The notes beneath the pieces are model-generated. The model saw only the letters and a list, made by a program, of their open reading frames with translations, did not search any database and had not been told where the DNA came from. Shown in pieces: positions 34,369 to 43,321 of a stretch of DNA of 47,356 nt; position 1 is the stretch's first letter, and every line of letters begins with the position of its first letter. Source of the DNA: Candidatus Enterocloster excrementipullorum (GTDB taxonomy: Bacteria; Bacillota; Clostridia; Lachnospirales; Lachnospiraceae); assembly GCA_019119575.1 (NCBI GenBank), contig DWWT01000001.1:1-47356 (forward strand), written 5' to 3'. Both the position numbers and the translations under genes were made by a program.

Positions 34369-35646
34369 ATGGTTAGAGCAATTGTAGGCGCCAACTGGGG
34401 AGACGAGGGCAAGGGAAAGATAACGGACATGCTTGCCAAAGAGTCTGATATTATCATCCGTTTTCAGGGAGGCAGCAATGCAGGGCACACCATTATCAAT
34501 GATTACGGAAAATTTGCCCTTCATCTTCTGCCCTCCGGTGTATTTTACCAGCACACCACCAGCATCATCGGAAACGGAGTGGCTCTCAATATCCCCTACC
34601 TGGTAAAGGAGATTCAGTCCCTGGTGGACCGCGGTGTTCCGAAGCCGCACATCCTGGTCTCCGACAGGGCCCAGATCCTGATGCCCTACCACGTGTTATT
34701 TGATACCTACGAGGAGGAGCGCCTGGCCGGCAAATCCTTTGGCTCTACCAAGTCGGGAATCGCCCCCTTCTATTCTGATAAATACGCCAAAATTGGGTTC
34801 CAGGTCAGTGAGCTTTTCGATGAAGCGCTCTTAAAAGAGAAAGCGGAGCGGGTCTGCGTACAGAAAAACGTGCTTCTGGAGCACCTTTACCACAAGCCCC
34901 TCCTGGATCCCGAGGAGATCTATAAGGAGCTTTTAAGCTACCGCGATATGGTTGAGCCCTATGTGTGCGATGTATCCGCTTACCTTGCCGACGCCATCCG
35001 CGAGGGCAAGAAGATCCTTTTGGAAGGCCAGCTGGGTTCCCTCAAGGATCCGGATCACGGCATCTATCCCATGGTAACCTCCTCCTCCACCCTGGCTGCC
35101 TACGGAGCCATCGGAGCAGGTATTCCGCCCTATGAGATCAAGGATATCACCGCCGTGGTAAAGGCTTACTCCAGCGCGGTGGGCGCCGGTGATTTTGTCA
35201 GCGAGATCTTCGGCGATGAGGCTGAGGAACTTCGCCACAGAGGCGGAGATGGAGGCGAATACGGCGCTACCACAGGCCGCCCCAGACGTGTGGGCTGGTT
35301 CGACGCGGTGGCCACCCGCTACGGCTGCCGGGTTCAGGGCGCTACGGAAGCCGCATTCACGGTTCTGGATGTGCTGGGCTACTTAGATGAGATCCCGGTG
35401 TGCATCGGCTATGAGATTGACGGACAGGTGACCAGGGACTTCCCCACCACTCCCAAGCTCAACAAGGCAAAGCCTGTCTACACCAAGCTGCCCGGATGGA
35501 AGTGCGATATCCGCGGAATCAGGAAATACGAAGATCTGCCGGAAAACTGCCGGAAATACATTGAATTTGTAGAAAAAGAGATTGAGGTTCCCATCGCCAT
35601 GGTCTCCAACGGCCCGGGACGGGACGACATCATCATCAGAAAATAA
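34369..35646 (+). CDS. purA: Adenylosuccinate synthase
   Basis: A 425-residue GTP-dependent enzyme that makes adenylosuccinate from IMP and aspartate. The P-loop GDEGKGK is at residues 11-17. Other blocks seen are GSTKSGIAP and the IMP/aspartate sites near TTGRPRRVGWFDA. Length is normal. GAAGGAGG stands 9 nt before the ATG. A 134-bp gap precedes it; there is no confident -35/-10 pair there. It converges on purB, which catalyses the next step, with a shared terminator between them. Confidence 0.97.
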   Translation: MVRAIVGANWGDEGKGKITDMLAKESDIIIRFQGGSNAGHTIINDYGKFALHLLPSGVFYQHTTSIIGNGVALNIPYLVKEIQSLVDRGVPKPHILVSDRAQILMPYHVLFDTYEEERLAGKSFGSTKSGIAPFYSDKYAKIGFQVSELFDEALLKEKAERVCVQKNVLLEHLYHKPLLDPEEIYKELLSYRDMVEPYVCDVSAYLADAIREGKKILLEGQLGSLKDPDHGIYPMVTSSSTLAAYGAIGAGIPPYEIKDITAVVKAYSSAVGAGDFVSEIFGDEAEELRHRGGDGGEYGATTGRPRRVGWFDAVATRYGCRVQGATEAAFTVLDVLGYLDEIPVCIGYEIDGQVTRDFPTTPKLNKAKPVYTKLPGWKCDIRGIRKYEDLPENCRKYIEFVEKEIEVPIAMVSNGPGRDDIIIRK

Positions 35647-35667
35647 GCGGCCAAACGGATGGCTGCG

Positions 35668-35717
35668 GCATCAAAAAGAGGCTCGTGCTTTCGCAAGCAC
35701 AGAGCCTTTTTTGATGC
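35668..35717. terminator. Bidirectional terminator between purA and purB
   Basis: AGGCTCGTGCTT (35679-35690) and AAGCACAGAGCCT (35695-35707) form the stem around TCGC. It is flanked by A-run and T-run, so the outer sequence GCATCAAAAAG/CTTTTTTGATGC is itself nearly symmetrical. It serves both converging genes. Confidence 0.92.
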
Positions 35718-35752
35718 TTCTTCTTTTGATGCGCTGCTTTATCATGCGCCTC

Positions 35753-37189
35753 TTATACGTTAATCTCCGCCTTCACGCCCAGAAGCTCCTTATTTTCCGC
35801 AAGCACCGGCTTAATCACTTCCTCCAGGAACTCTTCCACCTGCCTGGGCGCCCGTCCCACATAGCGCGCGGGATCCATGGCTTTCTTCAGATCGTCCAGA
35901 GAGAGCCCAAAGGAGGGATCTGCGGCGATAAGCTCCAGAAGATTGTTGTCAAGCCCCTGCTCTTTCACATTCCGGCCCGCCTCCATAGACAGCTGGCGGA
36001 TCCGCTCGTGCAGCTCCTGACGGTCCCCGCCGGCCTTCACCGCGTCCATCATAATATTCTCCGTAGCCATAAAGGGCAGCTCCGCCATCAGATGCTTTTC
36101 AATCACCTTGGGGTACACCACCAGACCATCCACCACATTCAGGTACAGATCCAGAATGCCGTCCACAGCCAAAAAGCCCTCGGGGATGGAAAGCCGCTTG
36201 TTGGCCGAATCATCCAGGGTCCTCTCAAACCACTGGGTGGAAGCCACCAGCATGGGGTTCATCATATCGCTCATAACGAAATCCGCCAGGGAAGCCATGC
36301 GCTCGCTGCGCATGGGGTTGCGTTTGTATGCCATGGCGGAAGAACCGATCTGATGCTTCTCAAAGGGCTCCTCCACTTCCTTCAGGTGCTGCAGAAGGCG
36401 GATATCATTGGAAAACTTGTGGGCGCTCTGGGCAATTCCCGCCAGCACGCTCACCACCCGGCTGTCTACCTTCCGGGAGTAAGTCTGGCCTGACACGGGA
36501 TAGCAGCCGGAAAAGCCCATCCGCTCCGCAATCCGTGCATCCAGGCGGCGGCACTTCTCATGATCCCCGTCGAAAAGCTCCAGGAAGCTGGCCTGGGTTC
36601 CCGTGGTTCCCTTCGATCCCAGAAGGCGCAGAGAGCCCAGGATATAGTCCAGATCCTCCAGATCCATTTTCAGGTCCATCATCCACAGGGTGGCCCGCTT
36701 TCCCACAGTGGTGGGCTGGGCCGGCTGGAAGTGGGTGAAGGCCAGGGTGGGCAGATCCTTATACTTTTCCGCAAAGCCCGCCAGCTCGGCCAGCACATTG
36801 ACCAGCTTCTTTCTCACCAGCTTCAGCGCCTCCGCCATAATAATGATATCCGTATTGTCGCCCACATAGCAGGAGGTGGCGCCCAGATGGATGATTCCCT
36901 TTGCCTTCGGGCACTGCACTCCATAGGCGTAGACATGGCTCATCACATCATGGCGAACCTCTTTCTCTCGCGCCTTTGCCACATCGTAGTTGATATCCTC
37001 CGCGTGGGCCTTCAGCTCTTCGATCTGCTCTTCGCTGATGGCAAGCCCCAGCTCCCGCTCGGTCTCCGCCAGGGCAATCCACAGACGCCTCCAGGTCTTA
37101 AATTTCATATCCGGTGAAAAAATGTACTGCATCTCCCTGCTGGCATAGCGCTCCGACAGGGGGCTTGTATATCTGTCATTCTGACTCAT
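35753..37189 (-). CDS. purB: Adenylosuccinate lyase
   Basis: A 478-residue fumarase/aspartase superfamily enzyme that acts twice in purine synthesis (SAICAR and adenylosuccinate cleavage). The signature loop GSSAMAYKRNPMRSE is present. The N-terminal RYASREMQYIFSPDMKF region is typical of the longer clostridial type. AGGAG stands 7 nt before the ATG. It starts 17 nt after purF, so the two are co-transcribed. It converges on purA. Confidence 0.96.
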   Translation of the reverse strand: MSQNDRYTSPLSERYASREMQYIFSPDMKFKTWRRLWIALAETERELGLAISEEQIEELKAHAEDINYDVAKAREKEVRHDVMSHVYAYGVQCPKAKGIIHLGATSCYVGDNTDIIIMAEALKLVRKKLVNVLAELAGFAEKYKDLPTLAFTHFQPAQPTTVGKRATLWMMDLKMDLEDLDYILGSLRLLGSKGTTGTQASFLELFDGDHEKCRRLDARIAERMGFSGCYPVSGQTYSRKVDSRVVSVLAGIAQSAHKFSNDIRLLQHLKEVEEPFEKHQIGSSAMAYKRNPMRSERMASLADFVMSDMMNPMLVASTQWFERTLDDSANKRLSIPEGFLAVDGILDLYLNVVDGLVVYPKVIEKHLMAELPFMATENIMMDAVKAGGDRQELHERIRQLSMEAGRNVKEQGLDNNLLELIAADPSFGLSLDDLKKAMDPARYVGRAPRQVEEFLEEVIKPVLAENKELLGVKAEINV

Positions 37190-37206
37190 ATCCGTTCTCC
37201 TATTTC

Positions 37207-38658
37207 TTATCGTTCATAACTTCCCCGTATATCCTCCGCCGGGGGATCCACGGGATACCGGCCGTCAAAACAGGCCGCACAAACCGGCAGGCCGCCGGCC
37301 ATCTGGGACAGACGGTCCAGCCGCAGATACGCAAGGCTGTCCGCCTCGATGATCCGCCGGATATCCTCCACCGTCCGGTTGTGGGCGATGAGCTGATCCT
37401 CCGACGGTATATCCGTTCCAAAGTAGCAGGGGTGCAGGAACGGCGGCGCGCTGATGCGCACATGAACCTCCTTTGCCCCGGCCTCCCGGAGCATATTTAC
37501 AATCAAATCGCTTGTGGTGCCCCTGACAATGGAGTCGTCGATCATCACCACCCGCTTTCCGTTCACAGACTCCCGGAGCACGTTCAGCTTCACCCGCACC
37601 GCGGACTCCCGGCTGCTCTGCTTGGGCTTTATAAAAGTGCGCCCTACATAAGAATTTTTCACAAAGGCTGTGCCGTAGGGAATCCCTGAGGCCTCCGCAT
37701 AGCCCAGGGCCGCACTGATGCCGGACTCCGGCACGCCCACCACCAGATCCGCCTCCACCGGGGAGTCCATGGCGAGAAACCGCCCTGCCTGTTTTCTCGC
37801 GTGATATACACTGACCCCGTCGAAGACGCTGTCCGGACGGGCAAAATAAATGTACTCAAATACGCACCGTGCTTCTTTCGCCGGATCCGCCGGACACAAG
37901 CTGCGGTTGGAAGAAATTCCTCCCTCCCGGGTGATGGTCACAATCTCTCCCGGCTCCACATCCCGCACCAATTCCGCCCCGATGGTCTCCAGCGCGCAGG
38001 TCTCCGAGGCCAAAATATAGGCATTGTCACGCTTTCCGATACACAGGGGCCGGAAGCCCTGAGGATCTCTGGCGCCGATGAGCTTTCTGGGGCTCATAAT
38101 CACCAGGGAATAGGCGCCGGAAAGCTTTTTCATGGCCTCCTCCACCGCCTTCTCCACGGTGGGCTGATGCACCCTCGCCCGGGCAATGTGGTAGGCAATC
38201 ACCTCGGAATCAATGGTAGTCTGGAAAATTGCTCCGGAATACTCAAGCTCCCGCCGCAGGGCCGGGGCATTGACCAGGTTGCCGTTGTGGGCAAGGGCCA
38301 GTGTTCCCTTGATGTAATTGAGCACCAGGGGCTGGGCGTTCTCCCGGGTGCTGCTCCCCGCCGTGGAATAGCGCACATGGCCCACGCCGATATTCCCGTG
38401 AAGCTTTTCCATCACTTCCCCGTTGAACACCTCGCTGCACAGGCCCATGCCCTTGTGGGCCCGCACCTGTCCCTTCGGCCCCTCCGTATCGCTCACCGCG
38501 ATGCCGCAGCTCTCCTGCCCTCTGTGCTGCAGGGCAAACAGCCCGTAATAAATCGTGGAGGCCACATCCCGGCCATCCAGATCATACATGCCGAATACAC
38601 CGCACTCCTCCCGAAGCTTATCCGCTCTTATATCAAAATCCATATCCGTTTGAATCAT
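37207..38658 (-). CDS. purF: Amidophosphoribosyltransferase
   Basis: A 483-residue enzyme for the first committed step of purine synthesis (PRPP + glutamine to phosphoribosylamine). The glutaminase nucleophile is C19, following an 18-residue propeptide (EECGVFG). The PRPP loop is in VVMIDDSIVRGTTS. Cysteines in RCVFEYIYFARP, HPCYFG and PVCAACFDG match the [4Fe-4S] cluster ligands of the Bacillus-type oxygen-sensitive enzyme. The ATG has AAGGGA 7 nt upstream. Only 23 bp separate the ATG from a strong terminator, so this gene must be reached by read-through from purC or by an unseen promoter inside the hairpin. Confidence 0.97.
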   Translation of the reverse strand: MIQTDMDFDIRADKLREECGVFGMYDLDGRDVASTIYYGLFALQHRGQESCGIAVSDTEGPKGQVRAHKGMGLCSEVFNGEVMEKLHGNIGVGHVRYSTAGSSTRENAQPLVLNYIKGTLALAHNGNLVNAPALRRELEYSGAIFQTTIDSEVIAYHIARARVHQPTVEKAVEEAMKKLSGAYSLVIMSPRKLIGARDPQGFRPLCIGKRDNAYILASETCALETIGAELVRDVEPGEIVTITREGGISSNRSLCPADPAKEARCVFEYIYFARPDSVFDGVSVYHARKQAGRFLAMDSPVEADLVVGVPESGISAALGYAEASGIPYGTAFVKNSYVGRTFIKPKQSSRESAVRVKLNVLRESVNGKRVVMIDDSIVRGTTSDLIVNMLREAGAKEVHVRISAPPFLHPCYFGTDIPSEDQLIAHNRTVEDIRRIIEADSLAYLRLDRLSQMAGGLPVCAACFDGRYPVDPPAEDIRGSYER

Positions 38659-38681
38659 CCGGTTGTCCCTTCCTGTCTGAT

Positions 38682-38746
38682 AAAAAAGGCGCTGCCGCGC
38701 CCCGGGTCCCGGCGCAATGCTTCGGATCCCGGGCGTGGCAGCGGCC
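38682..38746 (-). terminator. Strong terminator or attenuator between purC and purF
   Basis: On the minus strand a stem of about 20 bp (arm GGCCGCTGCC near 38737-38746 pairing with GGCAGCGCC near 38688-38696, inner CCCGGG pairs) is followed by TTTTTT at 38682-38687. It is GC-rich with a loop of about ten nucleotides. It sits 21 nt downstream of the purC stop and 23 nt upstream of the purF start. Confidence 0.85.
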
Positions 38747-38766
38747 CCCTTGCCTTACAAATGTAC

Positions 38767-39474
38767 TTACTGGATTCCCAGCCTGCGGAACACTTCCTCG
38801 TAGGCATCTTCCACATTTCCCAAATCCCTGCGGAATCTGTCCTTATCCAGCTTCTCATGGGTATCCTTATCCCAGAGGCGGCAGGTATCGGGAGAAATCT
38901 CGTCTGCCAGGATGATTTTGCCGTGATACCGTCCAAACTCAATCTTGAAATCAATCAGGTCGATATTCAAGCTGTCAAAATACTGGATGAGCACCTCATT
39001 TACCTTGAAGGCATACTTGGTGATGTCATCAATCTCCTCCTGGGTCGCCAGGCCCAGCGCCAGCGCATAGTAGCTGTTGATAAAGGGATCGCCCAGGTCA
39101 TCGTTCTTGTAGCTGAATTCCAGCGTGGGACACTTGAACTTAATTCCCTCTTCCATCCCCATCTTCTTCGCAAAGCTGCCCGCGGAGTAATTGCGGATAA
39201 TCACCTCCAGGGGAACGATCTCCACCTTCTTCACTGCGGTCTCCCGGTCATTTAACTCTTCCACCAAGTGCGTGGGCACGCCCTGCGCCTCCAGCTTCTT
39301 AAAAATGAAGTTGGTCATCCGGTTATTGATGGCTCCCTTTCCCACAATGGTTCCCTTTTTCTGGCCGTTAAATGCCGTGGCATCGTCCTTGTAGGAGACA
39401 ATGAGCACATCCGGGTCTTCCGTTGTGTAGACCTTCTTTGCCTTGCCTTCGTAGAGCATCTCTTTCTTTTCCAT
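38767..39474 (-). CDS. purC: Phosphoribosylaminoimidazole-succinocarboxamide synthase
   Basis: A 235-residue SAICAR synthetase that couples CAIR and aspartate in purine synthesis. The N-terminal [14 protein letters not shown] and the [27 protein letters not shown] block are diagnostic. Length is typical of bacterial PurC. AGGTGG stands 7 nt before the ATG. A good promoter lies about 150 bp upstream. The gap between promoter and ATG (about 140 nt) holds no recognisable guanine riboswitch. Confidence 0.97.
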   Translation of the reverse strand: MEKKEMLYEGKAKKVYTTEDPDVLIVSYKDDATAFNGQKKGTIVGKGAINNRMTNFIFKKLEAQGVPTHLVEELNDRETAVKKVEIVPLEVIIRNYSAGSFAKKMGMEEGIKFKCPTLEFSYKNDDLGDPFINSYYALALGLATQEEIDDITKYAFKVNEVLIQYFDSLNIDLIDFKIEFGRYHGKIILADEISPDTCRLWDKDTHEKLDKDRFRRDLGNVEDAYEEVFRRLGIQ

Positions 39475-39620
39475 GGGTATCCACCTGTCCCTTTCTCTTT
39501 CCCTTCGCCTCGAAAATCCGCCATGCGCATGAAAGCTATGGAAATCTCCGCACAGAAGCAGACTTCGCCGGCACCGGGATGATTTATAAGCTGTATGTAT
39601 AATAAATGAACTCAGTGCAA

Positions 39621-39649
39621 ATTATAATATAATATTCTCTTGAATACAA
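39621..39649 (-). promoter_or_regulatory. Sigma-A promoter of purC
   Basis: On the minus strand TTGTAT (39644-39649) and TATAAT (39621-39626) are separated by 17 bp in an AT-rich stretch. It implies a leader of about 140 nt before purC, in which I do not recognise a known riboswitch or PurR box. Confidence 0.75.
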
Positions 39650-39718
39650 GAAAAGGAATTATTAAAATTGCTAATGAATAAGACCGTGTTCCTTTAATCA
39701 CAGAAGATCCCGGCATAT

Positions 39719-40132
39719 TCACTCTGCGCCCGTCCTGCCTGTCCTCTTTTCCTCTGCCCGCTCTTCCTCCCGCCGGATTCGGAAAAAGAGAATCCGCATT
39801 TCATCCAAACGGATCTGGATCCCCTCCTCCACGGAGTTTCCGCCCGGGGAAGCCCCCGCTCCTGTCTCCTCCACGCGCTCAAGCACCGCCAGACCCGCAG
39901 CCGCCCCCCGCAGACAGTCCGCTGCTTTTTGCAGGAAGGCTGCGGTTCTCCCGGCCCCGCCCAAAGCCATAAAAAGCAAAAAGGCCGCAAGAATCCCCCC
40001 TGCTGCCCTTCCGGCAAATAAAAGACGGCGGCGTCCGCTGTTTCCCCAGGATGCCGCCATTCTTCTCCGTATTCGCCGCAAGCGGCGTCCGCGCTTCCAT
40101 CTGTAAAAAATCTGTCCCTGTGTCCGGACCAT
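39719..40132 (-). CDS. Hypothetical arginine-rich single-helix membrane protein
   Basis: A 137-residue protein with a strongly basic N-terminus (YRWKRGRRLRRIRRR), one hydrophobic segment (about residues 37-60) and a charged C-terminal tail (REEERAEEKR). GAAGGGGG stands about 3 nt before the ATG, which supports this frame over the overlapping frame at 39694-40017. The neighbouring 40217-40504 gene is also an envelope protein. I recognise no domain. It ends 70 bp from the purC promoter and has no visible terminator. Confidence 0.6.
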   Translation of the reverse strand: MVRTQGQIFYRWKRGRRLRRIRRRMAASWGNSGRRRLLFAGRAAGGILAAFLLFMALGGAGRTAAFLQKAADCLRGAAAGLAVLERVEETGAGASPGGNSVEEGIQIRLDEMRILFFRIRREEERAEEKRTGRTGAE

Positions 40133-40216
40133 GTTCCCCCTTCCCGAACAGCTCCCTTAGCTCTATTATACCGGAACTCCGTCCGGCATGCAAGCTCTAT
40201 CCGGAGTCCGCAGCCG

Positions 40217-40504
40217 TCAGGAACGGGTTTCTTCTTCCCGGCTGGTTCCGGCGTTATTGTCCATGGAATCCTCCGCGTTATCCATGCCGTTTTCTACCTT
40301 ATCCTTCACATTCTCAGCGTCGTCTTCCAGATCATCCATCACGCCGTCGATCACGCCCTCGCGCGTCTCTCCCGTTGTCTGTACGGCACCGGAGCTCTGG
40401 CTGGTACCTGTATTCATCTGGCTGTCAGAGCTGCTGCCGCAGGCCGTGAGGGACAGGGTTCCCGCAAAGAGCGCAGCCAGGACCACATATCTGCTTTTTT
40501 TCAT
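40217..40504 (-). CDS. Small acidic lipoprotein
   Basis: A 95-residue predicted lipoprotein. The signal peptide starts MKKSR and ends with lipobox LTAC (cysteine 22). The mature part is Ser/Thr/Gly-rich, then a highly acidic stretch with repeating D/E and N (VMDDLEDDAENVKDKVENGM). AAAGGAG lies about 9 nt before the ATG. Function unknown. Such short acidic lipoproteins are common in Lachnospiraceae. It is 105 bp downstream of dapB, probably a separate transcription unit. Confidence 0.8.
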   Translation of the reverse strand: MKKSRYVVLAALFAGTLSLTACGSSSDSQMNTGTSQSSGAVQTTGETREGVIDGVMDDLEDDAENVKDKVENGMDNAEDSMDNNAGTSREEETRS

Positions 40505-40609
40505 AATCGCATTCTCCTTTCGCTTTCTGTCCTTATTATGCGCCTGCAGCCAGGAGAATATGGTGGAAAATCTTTACATTTATAAGCAGACGGCCCGGAC
40601 GGTTCCGAT

Positions 40610-41371
40610 CTATTGCAGTCCCAGAACGTCCGCCATGGAGTAGAGCCCCGGCTCCTTGCCCGCCAGAAATACGGCGGCCTCCAGAGCGCCTTTTGCGAAA
40701 ATGGACCGGGAAAAAGCGGTGTGGCTCAGCGTCACAATCTCGTCCATGCCGGCGAATATCACATCGTGTTCCCCTACGATGGAGCCGCCCCGCACGGAGG
40801 ATATCCCGATTTCTCTGGGATCGCGCTTCTGCCTGCGGCCGCTTCTGTCATATACATAGTGGTACGCGTCACCCATCGCCCTGTTCGCGGCCTCAGCCAG
40901 GGCGATGGCCGTGCCGCTGGGCGCGTCCAATTTTCGGCTGTGGTGCTTCTCCACAATCTCAATATCAAATCCCGCGGGAGCCAGCGCCCTTGCGCCCGCC
41001 TCCACCAGCTTGAGGAGAAGGTTGACTCCCAGAGACATATTCGCGGACTGGAGGACGGCTGCCGTCCCGGCCGTCTCCTCAACCCGCCTCTGCTGCTCCT
41101 CGGAAAGCCCTGTCGTACAGAGAACCACCGGTGTCTTCGTCCGGCCGCAGTAGTCCAAAAGGCCGTCTACCGCCTTTGCGGAGGCAAAATCCACCACCGC
41201 ATCCGCCGTCTCCCCGCAGTCCGCGAAAGAAGTATATACAGGGTATTCTCCCCAGCCTTTTCCCGTTATATCAATCCCGGCAACAATGGAAATATCCTCC
41301 CGGCTCTCCGCCATCTCCGTGACAGCCCGTCCCATTGCCCCGCCGCATCCGTGCAGAATCATTCTGATCAT
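40610..41371 (-). CDS. dapB: 4-hydroxy-tetrahydrodipicolinate reductase
   Basis: A 253-residue NAD(P)H-dependent enzyme of the lysine/diaminopimelate pathway. The nucleotide-binding motif GCGGAMGRAV is at residues 8-17. The substrate/catalytic block EKHHSRKLDAPSGTA is present. The length suits the short DapB type. The ATG is preceded by AAAGGACGG. It lies 82 bp downstream of dapA on the same strand, so both are expected to be under the lysine riboswitch. Products feed lysine, peptidoglycan and dipicolinate for spores. Confidence 0.96.
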   Translation of the reverse strand: MIRMILHGCGGAMGRAVTEMAESREDISIVAGIDITGKGWGEYPVYTSFADCGETADAVVDFASAKAVDGLLDYCGRTKTPVVLCTTGLSEEQQRRVEETAGTAAVLQSANMSLGVNLLLKLVEAGARALAPAGFDIEIVEKHHSRKLDAPSGTAIALAEAANRAMGDAYHYVYDRSGRRQKRDPREIGISSVRGGSIVGEHDVIFAGMDEIVTLSHTAFSRSIFAKGALEAAVFLAGKEPGLYSMADVLGLQ

Positions 41372-41453
41372 TTTTCTTCCGTCCTTTCTCGCTGCATGCT
41401 GCCCGGCCCCGATGGTCCGGACAGCTTCTCTTTCTCCGTTTCGCTTTTACAGT

Positions 41454-42338
41454 CTACAAAATCCCGTACGCCTCCATAGCGGCTTTCAGGCGCTCCTGAT
41501 TCTGGGGTTCCATCTCCGTGAGCGGCATGCGCAGAGGGCCTGTTTCCTTGCCCATCAGATTCATCGCGGCCTTCACAGGAATGGGGTTCACCTCACAGAA
41601 CAAAGCTTCGATCAGCGGAATCGCCGCAAGCTGCAGCCGCGCGCTCTCCTTCACATCCCCTGCGAAAAACGCCTCGCAGATGGCATGGGTCTGCCGCGGC
41701 GCAATATTGGAGAGAACAGAGATAACCCCCTTGCCGCCCAGGGCCAGCATGGGAACAATCTGATCGTCATTTCCCGAATACAGGTCGATTCGTCCATCTG
41801 TCAGGTTCATAAGCTGGGCAATGGCGGAAAAATTTCCGGAGGCCTCCTTTACGCCCACTATGTTTTCCACATTTTCACACAGCTTTGCAATGGTTTCCGG
41901 AGCGATGTTTACGCCGGTACGGCCCGGAATATTATAGAGAATCACAGGAATCTTGATCGACTCCGCCACCGCGGCAAAATGCCTGTAAAGCCCCTTCTGG
42001 GTCGCCTTGTTGTAATAGGGGGATACAACCAGAACCCCGTCCGCTCCCAGGCGCTCCGCCTCCTGTGACAGGTAAACGGCTGTCTCCGTACAGTTGGAGC
42101 CAGTCCCCGCCACCACGGGAATCCGCCCCTTCACCTTCTCACAGGCAAAGCGGATCACATCCAGATGCTCCTCATGGGTCATCGTGGACGCCTCTCCCGT
42201 CGTTCCGCAGGCAACGATCGCATCGGTTCCTCCCGCAATCTGCTCCTCCAAAATCTCTTCCAGCTTTTCATAGTTAATCTCTCCGTTGTCCTTAAACGGC
42301 GTGATCAAAGCCACGCCTGCTCCCTCAAATACCGCCAT
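41454..42338 (-). CDS. dapA: 4-hydroxy-tetrahydrodipicolinate synthase
   Basis: A 294-residue aldolase that condenses pyruvate and aspartate semialdehyde. The Schiff-base lysine is K164 in VGVKEASGN, and the catalytic tyrosine is Y135 in ILYNIPGRTG. The TTGE block around residue 46-49 is present. The start is the ATG at 42336-42338 with AAAGGAG 10 nt upstream; the 21 codons of open frame further upstream lack homology. A lysine riboswitch with terminator lies directly upstream, so lysine should switch off this gene and dapB. Confidence 0.97.
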   Translation of the reverse strand: MAVFEGAGVALITPFKDNGEINYEKLEEILEEQIAGGTDAIVACGTTGEASTMTHEEHLDVIRFACEKVKGRIPVVAGTGSNCTETAVYLSQEAERLGADGVLVVSPYYNKATQKGLYRHFAAVAESIKIPVILYNIPGRTGVNIAPETIAKLCENVENIVGVKEASGNFSAIAQLMNLTDGRIDLYSGNDDQIVPMLALGGKGVISVLSNIAPRQTHAICEAFFAGDVKESARLQLAAIPLIEALFCEVNPIPVKAAMNLMGKETGPLRMPLTEMEPQNQERLKAAMEAYGIL

Positions 42339-42426
42339 ACCATCATCTCTCCTTTTTATTACTATTTTGCCAATCTTCCGGGCTTTCACGGCAAACCGCA
42401 TACGCCCGGCGGCAGGGCTTCAGGGT

Positions 42427-42662
42427 AAAAGAAAAGAGGCTGCGGAAATGTCAGCCCCTCATAGGTATCGCATCAAGCTTCAATGCAAACGCTCTCAGTA
42501 GCTCTCCATCCGCACGGATGACAGTCGCAGAATTCTTCATCCTGCGCCCAGAGAAAAGCCTGCAGCGAAAGCTTCCTCTTCGGCGTCTCACCCTTTCCCG
42601 GCCCATCCTCTGCGCCTGCCGCATACGGCACCGGTACTCTTGATCAACGCGACCTCTACTTT
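42427..42662 (-). ncRNA. Lysine riboswitch (L box) with intrinsic terminator
   Basis: On the minus strand, P1 is formed by AGTAG (42656-42660) and CTACT (42497-42501). Conserved L-box blocks are seen: TAGAGGTCGCG with AAGAGTA, the GGTGAGACGCCGAAGAGG block, and the GCGACTGTCATCC block. The terminator is a hairpin at 42436-42460 (GAGGGGCTG pairing with CAGCCTC, two bulged G) followed by a T-rich run (42427-42435). A weak -10 TAATAT is just upstream. Lysine binding should favour termination ahead of dapA. Confidence 0.9.
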
Positions 42663-42732
42663 ATATTATGCCCTGCCCAAACCTTTTGAACAGATACCTT
42701 TATATTAACATCGTTATCCCGAGATGTCAACT

Positions 42733-43233
42733 TTAAAATCGTCCGGGATAGGTTTCAAGCACTGTAATCTCATCCACCTCTCCGCGCAGCTCCTCCGGGC
42801 AGTTCGTTCCCGTGAGGATCAGCTCAACGGAGCTCTGTCTGGCCTGGTTTATCAGCGCAATGAGCTCCCGGCAGGTGATAATCCCCTCATCCAGTATTCC
42901 TAAAATCTCATCCAGTATCAGGATATCGCACTCTCCTGTGACCAGTACCTTCCTGGCAAAATTAATGCCGTTGCGGATGCTGGCAGAGGCCTCCTCCTTC
43001 TCCTGGGGAGAAAGCTTGTCAAAACGTGTACTTGACTTTTCAAAGCGGAATACCTTGAATTCCGGCTCCAGCCGCTTAATGACTTCCATCTTATCCGCGT
43101 CCATGGAACCCTTTAAAAACTGAACCATACTCACGCATTTTCCCATCCCAAGGGACACAATGCCCCGTCCGATGGCGCTGGTGGTTTTTCCCCGTCCCGG
43201 GCCGCAGATAACCTGTATCAAGCATTCATTCAT
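42733..43233 (-). CDS. Corrinoid adenosyltransferase (CobA/CobO/BtuR type)
   Basis: A 166-residue P-loop enzyme that adds the adenosyl group to cobalamin. The ATP-binding loop GPGRGKTTSA is at residues 11-20. Other blocks are KCVSMVQFLKG, DILILDEILGILDEGI and LILTGTNCPEEL. The ATG at 43231-43233 has GAGGTG 8 nt upstream; fourteen further open codons precede it. No other cobalamin genes are nearby, so it is a lone housekeeping or salvage enzyme. Confidence 0.93.
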   Translation of the reverse strand: MNECLIQVICGPGRGKTTSAIGRGIVSLGMGKCVSMVQFLKGSMDADKMEVIKRLEPEFKVFRFEKSSTRFDKLSPQEKEEASASIRNGINFARKVLVTGECDILILDEILGILDEGIITCRELIALINQARQSSVELILTGTNCPEELRGEVDEITVLETYPGRF

Positions 43234-43321
43234 CTTTTTGCACCTCGTGTGTTTCTCTGTATGAATCGTGCTCATAATAGCACAGTTTTTCTAAGATTGC
43301 AAATAGTTTCCTCTGAAGCGG

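Noticed and set aside
37801-39255. 484-codon open frame on the plus strand
   Set aside because: It lies opposite purF and purC, which have full family motifs, and its translation shows no domain or ribosome-binding site.
39475-39620. Possible purine riboswitch upstream of purC
   Set aside because: None of the conserved core of the guanine/adenine aptamer is visible in the leader on the minus strand.
39694-40017. Alternative frame over the arginine-rich hypothetical protein
   Set aside because: No ribosome-binding site and an unlikely Trp/Cys/Arg-rich translation; the 39719-40132 frame has GAAGGGGG upstream and a plausible membrane helix.
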